Origin: Desulfobacteraceae bacterium
GTDB taxonomy: Bacteria; Desulfobacterota; DSM-4660; Desulfatiglandales; Desulfatiglandaceae
Direction of reading: 5' to 3'
Assembly: GCA_030589225.1 (NCBI GenBank)
Contig: JAUUWD010000108.1
Coordinates: 1 to 6,021 of the forward strand
DNA: 6,021 nt
Shown here piece by piece: positions 1 to 5,893 of this stretch. How positions within the stretch are numbered: position 1 is the stretch's first letter; each line of letters opens with the position of its first letter. A model generated the notes under the pieces. It searched no databases. It saw only the letters and a list, made by a program, of their open reading frames with translations, and was not told the origin of the DNA. The translations under genes and the position numbers were made by a program.

Positions 1-189
1 TGGCTTGCAGTAACCATTTCGCCGGATCGTAAGAGGGAACCCAAAAGGCTGGTGGAGCTGGTGAATAATGAACCTCAGAGGTTTCGTTTTTTGTCTCCAA
101 ACAAGTTGAGAGTCCGTGTTGGAACTCTTTCTCCTGCAGAGGATCTCTCTAAGATAGAAAATGCAATTGAGAGCCTTTGCCTTTCCTAA
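1..189 (+). CDS. mfd: Transcription-repair coupling factor Mfd, C-terminal end (partial)
   Basis: Frame 1 is open from the left edge to a TAA at 187-189, giving the last 62 residues of a larger protein. The pattern P-x-R-L-x-x-L-(x3)-P-Q-x-F-R-(x3)-P-x-K-L-R-V, followed by a short acidic amphipathic helix, matches my recollection of the C-terminal domain (D7) of Mfd. In E. coli Mfd the equivalent stretch reads P-x-W-L-x-x-L-(x3)-P-Q-x-Y-R-(x3)-P-x-R-L-K. Mfd is the cytoplasmic ATPase that removes stalled RNA polymerase at DNA lesions and recruits UvrA; D7 is the autoinhibitory clamp domain. The helicase and RNA polymerase-binding parts lie outside the window, so the call rests on this tail alone. 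A PLP-enzyme C-terminus was considered but fits less well. The stop codon directly abuts the stop of the convergent gene at 190. Confidence 0.65.
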   Translation, partial: WLAVTISPDRKREPKRLVELVNNEPQRFRFLSPNKLRVRVGTLSPAEDLSKIENAIESLCLS

Positions 190-2388
190 TTAGAAGAGTT
201 CCTGGATATTCTTGACCCTTACAACCATCTCCGTAAGTTCGTTCGACATGGCCTGCATAAATGCACTTCCGTCGGTCATCCGTTCAGCGTCAAAGGTGGT
301 TGACACACCTGCGATTTTAACGGTTAACGGAATTCCGTCTACTTCAATCGGATCACCATGCAGTAATCTCATAGTCCGTCGAAGCGCCAGTTTTGCATCG
401 CTTTGCATTGTCATGGGCAGAAGGCCAACCATTTTGTTTTTTCCCAACTGACCGATGATATCCGCCTCCCTGAGGATATCGGTAAGTCTATGTAAAATGG
501 CATCCATCACGGCCTGTTGTGTGATGGCATCGGCTGAGCCCCCCGTTTTCGGTTTGGCCTTTACTACGGAAAAAGATAGAGCGGAGAATGGCAAGTCATA
601 ACGGGAGGCCCTCGATATTTCTTTTTTTATGACAAACATGATGGCCTGAGATTTCAAAACCCCTGGCGGCATCTTTTTCTTTGCTTCCTGCTCCCGCTTT
701 ATTTGCTTTTGTTTGTTTATCTCGGAATAGATCTCTTTGAAATCATTTTCGTCAATTTCTTCTGACTGGACCTTGGAGCGTACTATTGTCAGGATCTCGC
801 CAAGTTCTTCGTTCTCGCCCACACTCTGTTCCAGGATTTGCAGCACGCTCAAATTCTTTGACCTGTTTTCTTCAGGGGTCATAGATTTAGATTGAATCCA
901 ATCATCTCTGAGTTTGTCAAAGACAGCATCCATGCGTTTGTTGAGTCTCTCTTCCAGGCCCTCCAGGACATCGTCTTTAACAACATTCATATCCCTCAAG
1001 CGGCTTACAATATTAGTTTCAAGTCCGGTAATGACCTGACGCAGGTGTTGTTCACCTTCCGCGCCATTTTCTGCGGTAATATCCTGGCCCAATTTCGATC
1101 CCATGCGCTCCACATAATCCACCAAGAGATCGGTCAGCACCTTTTCATCCCCGGTTCCTTTTCGAATTTCAGCCGCCAGGCAGATCAGCTCTGCTGCTTC
1201 CACAGGGTTTTCTTTAACCTCTTGTATCAACTCTTTGCCGTCTATGCCTGCTTCCTCGGAACTTTCCTGAAGAATCTTGGCAAGCTCGTCACTTTGAAGT
1301 TCCTTGCCAAGCTCTTCCACCAGATTCAAATACTCGGGCAAGGGCATGCCTTCCTCCAGCAGGGCCGCTTTGATCTTGGGAAGTACCCGCTTTAGTTCCT
1401 CGGCATCAGGGATCAACCTGCGCAGAATCTGTGCCAAGCGTGAGGTCGTAATTTTCCCAGCCTTGTATTCATCTTTTACAAGCCGTATCAGGACGTTGTC
1501 TGTGATTTCATTGGCCTGATCAAGGATCTCCTCCTTATTGGAAAAGGTTATGTCCAGGTCCTTTTGGGCGTCCATTCCCTCTATGAGCTTCTTTTTCATG
1601 TCAAAGACTGCCGCAGCAAGCTCAGACACATTTGCATCCCCGCCACCAGAGAGACCTTTTTCAACCTCCTCGCCTATTACTTGAAGCTGATGCAATAGGA
1701 CCGGTCCTGGTTGTCGATCCTCAGCATCACTCTGCTGAACACTGTTGATGTCGGCTTCAATCATATTCATCAACAGTCCAGTAGGATTTGTTAAAAGGTT
1801 ATTGATGTTAAGGGTCTTTTCAAATTCTTCTGCCAGGACGCTTTCAAGGACCATATCAATGAACAATTTTTTGGATCTGAGCAGGTCCTCATCCATCATT
1901 TCAGGGGTTATGTTTTTGAGGACATCGCGTGAAACCACTTCATCGTCCTCAGTAACTTTTTTGTAAAAGACATGGTTGATCTTCAAATTGGTGATACCTT
2001 TTTCAGTCAGGGCCTCTTTCATGGATTCGGCATTGGGATATTTGTCCAGAGATACGAATATTCCGAGAAAGGTTTTTAGCTCGTTTTTGGTCATCCCCTC
2101 ATAGAATGAAATGGATTGAATTTCAGCTTTCTTGAAGTGTGCTACCATCCTGTTAACAGTGATGCGAGGATCTAACGGTTCTTCATCAATAAAAAATTGC
2201 TCACGATTCATCGCGAAGACTAATGGGGATATGGACATGAGCAGCTTTTCAACAAACGGATGGAATGCATCAATAGACTGCTTGACGTAAGGATGGTCCA
2301 TTTGATACATGGTGGCGCGGTTAAACAGCAATGAAAGAATGCGGCCGAATCTGGCAAATTCCTGCTTGGTGACCTTGGACTCCGGCAT
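190..2388 (-). CDS. Large helical signalling protein with degenerate GGDEF-like C-terminal domain
   Basis: The protein has 732 residues, with no signal peptide or membrane segment, so it is probably cytoplasmic. Residues 1-160 form a compact domain of a kind I associate with deltaproteobacterial regulatory proteins: helix, a Y-x-x-DHP motif at 28-33, and alternating strand and helix. Residues 165-570 are highly charged and almost wholly helical, ending in a basic coiled-coil-like stretch (about 545-572). Residues 575-732 have the GGDEF fold pattern: R-Y-D-L-P-F-S at 596-602, then D-I-I-G-Q-L and a strand ending in LLP. The signature pentapeptide is GKNKM (649-653) instead of GGDEF, and the usual metal-binding Asp in the first strand is replaced by FSV near 606-608, so cyclase activity is very unlikely. 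RxxD (R640-D643) remains exactly five residues before the signature position, as in a c-di-GMP inhibitory site. It is the second gene of an operon with the kinase. The ATG at 2388 is supported by AAGAGGA four bases upstream. The cellular role is not known. Confidence 0.85.
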   Translation of the reverse strand: MPESKVTKQEFARFGRILSLLFNRATMYQMDHPYVKQSIDAFHPFVEKLLMSISPLVFAMNREQFFIDEEPLDPRITVNRMVAHFKKAEIQSISFYEGMTKNELKTFLGIFVSLDKYPNAESMKEALTEKGITNLKINHVFYKKVTEDDEVVSRDVLKNITPEMMDEDLLRSKKLFIDMVLESVLAEEFEKTLNINNLLTNPTGLLMNMIEADINSVQQSDAEDRQPGPVLLHQLQVIGEEVEKGLSGGGDANVSELAAAVFDMKKKLIEGMDAQKDLDITFSNKEEILDQANEITDNVLIRLVKDEYKAGKITTSRLAQILRRLIPDAEELKRVLPKIKAALLEEGMPLPEYLNLVEELGKELQSDELAKILQESSEEAGIDGKELIQEVKENPVEAAELICLAAEIRKGTGDEKVLTDLLVDYVERMGSKLGQDITAENGAEGEQHLRQVITGLETNIVSRLRDMNVVKDDVLEGLEERLNKRMDAVFDKLRDDWIQSKSMTPEENRSKNLSVLQILEQSVGENEELGEILTIVRSKVQSEEIDENDFKEIYSEINKQKQIKREQEAKKKMPPGVLKSQAIMFVIKKEISRASRYDLPFSALSFSVVKAKPKTGGSADAITQQAVMDAILHRLTDILREADIIGQLGKNKMVGLLPMTMQSDAKLALRRTMRLLHGDPIEVDGIPLTVKIAGVSTTFDAERMTDGSAFMQAMSNELTEMVVRVKNIQELF

Positions 2389-2392
2389 TTTT

Positions 2393-2399
2393 TCCTCTT
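2393..2399 (-). promoter_or_regulatory. Shine-Dalgarno of the GGDEF-like gene, overlapping the kinase stop
   Basis: Read on the minus strand, AAGAGGA lies four bases before the ATG at 2388. Its first two bases belong to the kinase stop codon TAA (2398-2400). The strong ribosome site and the overlap fix the start of the 732-aa protein and suggest translational coupling of the two genes. Confidence 0.75.
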
Positions 2400-3300
2400 A
2401 ATGCAGTGTTTTTATGTGATGATCCCGGTAAACCTCGATGGCTTCGAGAAACTCCCGGCAGGTAGCATAGCGGTTTTCCGGGTCATGAGCTATCGCTTTA
2501 AAGACAATATCGTCCATTTCCCGAGTAAGTATAGGATTCATTTCTGAAGGCTTTTTTTGAAATAGCCGCTCTTTTAGTTTCAATCTCATTTTAAGCAGTT
2601 CCATTGCCGTACTGTATTTTGGTAGCGGCAGCCTGGATACAAGCATCTCAAACAGCATAACGCCGGTTGCGTAAATATCGGTCCGGCCGTCCGCAGGGTC
2701 GTTCAGTATCTGTTCAGGGGCCATGTAAGTAGGAGTTCCTGAAACCATTAAAGAGTCCTGCGCAGGCCCACGGGTCGTCGTGGCAAGGCCAAAGTCCGAG
2801 ACAATGGGGCGTTTTGTATGGGCTTCTATGAGTATATCGGCCGGTTTAATGTCTCTGTGAATAATGTCCTGGCTATGGGCATAATCCAGGGCATCGAGGA
2901 CAGCCGTAATAATTTTGATGTTCGCTTTTAGAGGTAAAATCCGCTTGGACGGCAGCACATGCTTTCGCGCCATTGTGATGTAATCGAAAAGAGAGCGCCC
3001 CTTCACCAACTGCATCGTTATAAACAAAAAATCCTCGACCTCTCCGACTTCATAAATCGTAACAATATTGGGATGTGACAGGATAGCGGCTGATTCTGCC
3101 TCCTGCTGGAAGAGTTCGGCGGCCAGGGGGGTAAGGAGCGATTTGGGCAGGATTTTGACTGCAATTTGACGTTTTAATGTTCTTTGGTAGGCGATAAATA
3201 TGGCCGCCATCCCACCGCGGGCAAGTTCCTTTAATAGGGTGGATGTGCCGACCTCCTGGCCAATAAGGTGATCAAAATTCAACTCTTTAATGGAGGTCAT
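2398..3300 (-). CDS. Hanks-type serine/threonine protein kinase, soluble minimal form
   Basis: The protein has 300 residues and is almost entirely kinase domain (about 20-292). It has no transmembrane helix, PASTA or other sensor domain, so it should be cytoplasmic and take its input from a partner. Visible landmarks are the nucleotide-binding loop L-A-R-G-G-M-A-A-I-F (26-35), K49 in AVK, the helix-C Glu E67, the H-P-N-I-V segment (76-80), HRD at 148-150 with K152, DFG at 169-171, an activation segment ending in APE (194-196), D-x-Y of subdomain IX (D208-Y210) and the late Arg in E-N-R-Y (276-278). Two departures stand out. The catalytic-loop Asn that normally follows HRDxKPx is Asp (D155, codon GAT). 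The first and third glycines of the GxGxxG loop are Ala (A27, A32). The core catalytic Lys and both Asp residues remain, so activity is possible but perhaps altered. The ATG at 3300 lacks a clear Shine-Dalgarno. It is the first gene of the operon with the GGDEF-like protein. Confidence 0.93.
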   Translation of the reverse strand: MTSIKELNFDHLIGQEVGTSTLLKELARGGMAAIFIAYQRTLKRQIAVKILPKSLLTPLAAELFQQEAESAAILSHPNIVTIYEVGEVEDFLFITMQLVKGRSLFDYITMARKHVLPSKRILPLKANIKIITAVLDALDYAHSQDIIHRDIKPADILIEAHTKRPIVSDFGLATTTRGPAQDSLMVSGTPTYMAPEQILNDPADGRTDIYATGVMLFEMLVSRLPLPKYSTAMELLKMRLKLKERLFQKKPSEMNPILTREMDDIVFKAIAHDPENRYATCREFLEAIEVYRDHHIKTLH

Positions 3301-3325
3301 GTCTTACACCATTTTATCCTAACAT

Positions 3326-3467
3326 GTGTCCATCCAGAAATGAGATAGTTTTCGCAAGGTCAAGGAAGATGAGGATTTTAACCACAGGAATACATTGACG
3401 TATTTCGAGGATTAAAATCCGAATCTGACGCAGAGATTGCGGAAAATAGCCATTTATGGATGGGCAC
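3326..3467 (+). repeat. Structured inverted-repeat element, copy A
   Basis: This 142-bp element is bounded by 17-nt terminal inverted repeats (3326-3342 and 3451-3467). The arms pair throughout except for one U-G wobble and one mismatch. It is flanked on both sides by the direct repeat TAACAT (3320-3325 and 3468-3473), which looks like a target-site duplication. Inside it, 3373-3383 pairs with 3409-3420 (11 pairs, one bulged A), capped by AATAC/GTATT (3389-3393 with 3400-3404). The 108-nt interior aligns without gaps to copy B on the opposite strand (89 of 108 identical by hand count). No coding capacity is seen. It starts 25 bp upstream of the kinase ATG and therefore sits in the likely promoter region of that operon. 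It may be a MITE-like element, a structured non-coding RNA, or both. Confidence 0.8.
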
Positions 3468-3852
3468 TAACATGAAAAACCTGGTCCTCAGGGCAAGATC
3501 AAAGCCACATCCTCTGGGCCCGGATTTTTATTCATGAAAAATAAAATGCAAAACAGATGCCACCTTTTGGAGTTAGATCCAGGAGTGCCTAAGACATTGA
3601 TTATTTGTGGAAATCTAAAGATAAATTAACAGGTTTAAGCAAGGGTGGGTCAAATTGGACGGATCAAAATGAATTTCTTTAAGGGTAGGAATGTCCGCTA
3701 TCGACGTCACCCTACCGAACCACTGAAGTGTGTAATTTTTTACCAAAAAGCGGAATTTAAATCCTTAAAAGTATGGTGCTCCTATATGCTCTATGCTGTG
3801 CAAATGCCATTTAACATATTGGAATATCAATAGATGTTCTTATCAAGGGCTC
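3468..3852. other. Intergenic stretch without a convincing gene
   Basis: This is the A+T-leaning centre of the divergent region between the kinase operon and the lytic transglycosylase. I see no ORF with a credible ribosome site and protein-like composition. It contains a weak sigma-70-like pair (3597-3625), and the inverted repeat GGTAGG/CCTACC (3684-3689 with 3711-3716) around a 21-nt loop that includes the palindrome GACGTC. That inverted repeat could be a regulator site, but nothing identifies it. Confidence 0.5.
3597..3625 (+). promoter_or_regulatory. Weak candidate sigma-70 promoter
   Basis: TTGATT (3597-3602) is followed after 17 bases by GATAAA (3620-3625). Each hexamer matches consensus at four of six positions and the spacing is ideal. 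It points toward the lytic transglycosylase but lies more than 250 bases upstream, and matches this weak are common by chance in A+T-rich DNA. Confidence 0.2.
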
Positions 3853-3868
3853 TGGCATGGTTTTCGCT
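3853..3868 (+). promoter_or_regulatory. Sigma-54 (-24/-12) promoter of the lytic transglycosylase gene
   Basis: TGGCATGGTTTTCGCT matches the RpoN consensus TGGCACG-N4-TTGCW at all but two defined positions. The invariant GG (3854-3855) and GC (3866-3867) have the required spacing. Transcription would start near 3879, just before the possible starts of the lytic transglycosylase. Such a promoter needs an AAA+ activator bound upstream; no activator site can be named from the sequence. Confidence 0.6.
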
Positions 3869-3903
3869 AATTTGATAAGTATAAGATGAAAAGTGGAGAG
3901 TAG

Positions 3904-3975
3904 ATGGTTGGCCAGTCCGGAGGTTGTAGTCAAGGGGCAAATATCCAAACCCGGTTTTGGGATGACTTGCGGTAA
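3904..3975 (+). CDS. Possible 23-codon leader ORF ahead of the lytic transglycosylase
   Basis: ATG at 3904 is preceded by GGAGAG (GGAG at 3895-3898, five bases before the ATG), the best ribosome site in this leader. The frame closes at TAA 3973-3975 after 23 residues and differs from the transglycosylase frame. It overlaps the possible transglycosylase ATG at 3962. It could be a coupling or leader peptide, but it could equally be chance, because the peptide has no recognisable character. Confidence 0.2.
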   Translation: MVGQSGGCSQGANIQTRFWDDLR

Positions 3976-4030
3976 GAACGAAAGAGAATTCGTCACAAAT
4001 GCTGTTAGAAAAGGTTTTTTAAGCAGAACA

Positions 4031-4945
4031 ATGGAGAGAACATCACACATAAACTCATCTTTTGTGGATTTGGCCCGCTGGCTGATATCTGTTACGATAT
4101 TTCTGCTTTTAGTAGCCCCTTGTCTTTATAAAGGGCAGAAGCATACACAGCGGTTTGTGGAAAAGGTGTTAATTTCCGAGCATAGGAGGATTTCAGACAA
4201 CGACCGGCACACAGAGATTGCGCGGTTACTAATTCATACCACTTCTGAGCAAACAAAATTGCAAGATGAGATAATGGCGGGTTTTGAACAGGCAATCATT
4301 TCAAGCATTAATTTTTCCGAATCAATTGTGCAGGCGCGAACAAACCCCGTGTTCGACCAGGGAATATCGCTTGAAAAAATAAACCTTTCAATAACTGACC
4401 TGGCCGTACTAACTACCCCTGAACGCTTATACCCAGGTCCTGGTTTGATAAAGCTGCCGGATGGTGGGTCCAGAGTCAATGTTTCACCACCCTTGCAAGA
4501 GAAGCATCCAGAAAGTGGCCGTGGGAAGGCCACATCATTGCCTCATGAGGAAAAAGCGGAGCGTCGCTTCGACCATATAATTCAACGAGTGGCAAAGAGC
4601 TATGATGTTGATCCATTTCTCGTAAGGGCGATTATCATGGCTGAGTCCAGCTATAACCCCAGGGCTGTTTCAAAAAAGGGAGCGAAGGGTCTTATGCAAT
4701 TGATGCCCAGGACCGCCGAATACCTGGGAGTAGATGACAGCTTTAATCCTGAGCACAATATTGATGGCGGAGTCAGGTATTTCAAAGAACTCCTGGACCA
4801 ATTCAATGGAGATGTCAAACTGGCCCTTGCAGCCTATAATGCTGGGAGCAGAAGGGTCAGGGAGTATAAAGGCATTCCCCCCTTTAAGGCCACACAGCTC
4901 TATGTGAAGAAGGTGTTTGAGTATCATCGGAATTATAAGAAATAG
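4031..4945 (+). CDS. Membrane-anchored SLT-type lytic transglycosylase
   Basis: This is a murein lytic transglycosylase of the soluble-lytic-transglycosylase (SLT) fold. The family cleaves the MurNAc-GlcNAc bond non-hydrolytically, leaving 1,6-anhydroMurNAc. From the ATG at 4031 the protein has 304 residues. A signal-anchor or signal-peptide helix (about residues 14-33, A-R-W-L-I-S-V-T-I-F-L-L-L-V-A) would place the rest in the periplasm. Next comes a region of about 145 residues with no recognised domain, rich in Pro, Gly and charged residues near its end. The catalytic domain fills the C-terminal 125 residues: the A-E-S-S-Y-N-P motif holds the catalytic Glu (codon 4643-4645), followed by GLMQLMP and A-A-Y-N-A-G. 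The start is uncertain. The frame is also open from GTG 3893 (350 aa) and ATG 3962 (327 aa), and none of the three has a good Shine-Dalgarno. I favour 4031 because the hydrophobic helix is then properly N-terminal. The gene is preceded by a sigma-54 promoter. Confidence 0.9.
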   Translation: MERTSHINSSFVDLARWLISVTIFLLLVAPCLYKGQKHTQRFVEKVLISEHRRISDNDRHTEIARLLIHTTSEQTKLQDEIMAGFEQAIISSINFSESIVQARTNPVFDQGISLEKINLSITDLAVLTTPERLYPGPGLIKLPDGGSRVNVSPPLQEKHPESGRGKATSLPHEEKAERRFDHIIQRVAKSYDVDPFLVRAIIMAESSYNPRAVSKKGAKGLMQLMPRTAEYLGVDDSFNPEHNIDGGVRYFKELLDQFNGDVKLALAAYNAGSRRVREYKGIPPFKATQLYVKKVFEYHRNYKK

Positions 4946-4950
4946 GTAGC

Positions 4951-4992
4951 CCTGCCTGAGGCAGGCAAGCCTGAATCCCGCTTTCAGCGGGA
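4951..4992. terminator. Tandem hairpins in the convergent spacer, probable bidirectional terminator
   Basis: Two perfect hairpins lie six bases beyond the transglycosylase stop. The first is CCTGCC-TGA-GGCAGG (4951-4965). The second is TCCCGCT-TTC-AGCGGGA (4976-4992), with a 7-bp stem and 3-nt loop. A weaker third dyad follows (about 4994-5006). Neither hairpin is followed by a clear U-tract on either strand, so they may halt transcription with help or protect 3' ends. They sit between converging genes, where a shared terminator is expected. Confidence 0.5.
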
Positions 4993-5017
4993 AACCCGTG
5001 AACGGTTATTTGATCTC

Positions 5018-5671
5018 TTACAGTAATCCTACAGAGAAGGCCAAAAGGAACTGCCCGGTGTAATAAAGAGGTAGACCCAGGAACCGGTTGATGGGTGCTT
5101 TTTTCATAAACCGGTCCCGGGCCACGAACAGGTCGGAGACGTAGAAACAGGAGGCCCCTGAAAAAGCCATAACCCGCCCCAATCCGGCCAGATTAGATTC
5201 GCCCAAAATCGACCAGGCCCCCGAAAGCATTATGGTGATGACGATTATATAAACAAAGACCGGTACCTTCATGGTCCCAAGATGGGGTTTGAGCCAGAAG
5301 TACACGTACCCACTGAAGACGAGGACAATAAGGGTTCCCAGCCAGGTCCACGTGTTTATATGGGCTACACTAAAAAAGCCGATGATGTAAAAGATGTGGC
5401 CGACCAGGAAAGAGACCAGTCCCAAAAGGAACATCTTGTGCTGGGGTAAGGCAAGAAAGACATCCCCCACTAAGCAGAACAAAAGCCCAAACAGAAGTAG
5501 GTGGTAATATGTAGAAATGGGATGGGGCTGGATAAGGACTGTTATGACAAACAGTGTTGAAAGGGCTGTCTTGGTGGGAAGAATACTCCTGCGATTTTCC
5601 CTGTATTCATAATAAAGAAGGAACGGGAGGAGGATTCCCCCTGAAACGATGATGATAATGTTCAGTGCCAT
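5018..5671 (-). CDS. YhhN/TMEM86-family integral membrane protein (lysoplasmalogenase-like)
   Basis: The protein has 217 residues and about eight hydrophobic segments, and is expected in the inner membrane. Family motifs occur in order: L-V-G-D-V-F-L-A-L with D70, L-G-L-V-S-F-L-V-G-H-x-x-Y with H92, G-A-S-x-F-x-x-S-D with D180 followed by A-x-x-x-F, and the C-terminal P-L-Y-Y-T-G-Q-F-L with Q207. These match the YhhN family in both order and total length. Animal TMEM86 members hydrolyse the vinyl-ether bond of lysoplasmalogens. Bacterial members are often annotated as lysoplasmalogenases, but the substrate here is not shown by sequence. The ATG at 5671 begins directly with a hydrophobic helix; an AGGGG about 12 bases upstream is a poor ribosome site. 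The alpha/beta-hydrolase gene lies upstream on the same strand, separated by repeat copy B. Confidence 0.88.
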   Translation of the reverse strand: MALNIIIIVSGGILLPFLLYYEYRENRRSILPTKTALSTLFVITVLIQPHPISTYYHLLLFGLLFCLVGDVFLALPQHKMFLLGLVSFLVGHIFYIIGFFSVAHINTWTWLGTLIVLVFSGYVYFWLKPHLGTMKVPVFVYIIVITIMLSGAWSILGESNLAGLGRVMAFSGASCFYVSDLFVARDRFMKKAPINRFLGLPLYYTGQFLLAFSVGLL

Positions 5672-5706
5672 GCCGGTTTATTACCCCTGATCCTGGCAAG
5701 CTGTCC

Positions 5707-5852
5707 AGGAGGCTGCCCGAGAATGGCTATTTTTCCCAATCTCTGCGTCAGGCTCAAATTATAATCCTCGAAATACTTCAATGTATTCCTGTGGTTATAA
5801 TTTTCGCCTTCCTTGATCTTGAAAAATATATGTCATTCTCGGACAGCCTCCT
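5707..5852 (-). repeat. Structured inverted-repeat element, copy B
   Basis: The terminal arms 5707-5725 and 5834-5852 form a 19-bp inverted repeat with one mismatch, which becomes a U-G wobble if the minus strand is transcribed. Read on the minus strand, the 108-nt interior (5833 to 5726) matches copy A without gaps. The inner stem AAATTATAA (5756-5764) pairs with TTATAATTT (5795-5803), continued by CC/GG across a bulge, where copy A has a differently sequenced but equally paired stem. The shared terminal motif is TGTCC...GGGCA on the sense strand. The element lies between the hydrolase stop and the yhhN-like start, in the same orientation as those genes, so a through-transcript would fold into the stable form. 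No direct repeat flanks this copy. Confidence 0.78.
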
Positions 5853-5893
5853 AGAGAACTTGGCTTTCCGAAATGGGAAAAGAAGTGTCGATT

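Noticed and set aside
892..1395. Long antisense frame of 167 codons opposite the 732-aa gene
   Set aside because: The minus-strand frame is continuous for 732 codons with clear domains; the antisense product is Phe/Leu/His-rich with no motif, as expected of a shadow.
3395..3418. TTGACG followed by ATTAAAAT inside copy A as a sigma-70 promoter
   Set aside because: The spacing is only about 11-12 bases, and both boxes are explained by the conserved stem-loop sequences of the repeat.
3437..3452. Sigma-54-like TGGC...CGC on the minus strand inside copy A, toward the kinase
   Set aside because: GG and GC are one base too close for a -24/-12 promoter, and the corresponding segment of copy B lacks the GC.
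3645..3833. Open frame of 62 codons on the + strand in the divergent intergenic region
   Set aside because: It lacks a clear Shine-Dalgarno, domain pattern or typical coding character, and chance frames of this length are common in A+T-rich spacers.
4208..4222. CAGAGATTGCG inside the transglycosylase gene, resembling the conserved repeat segment
   Set aside because: The match is only about 11 bases with unrelated flanks inside coding sequence, so it is probably chance.
4092..4927. Three minus-strand frames opposite the lytic transglycosylase
   Set aside because: They lie opposite the transglycosylase, two of them over its well-conserved SLT domain or the linker just before it, and show no family features of their own.
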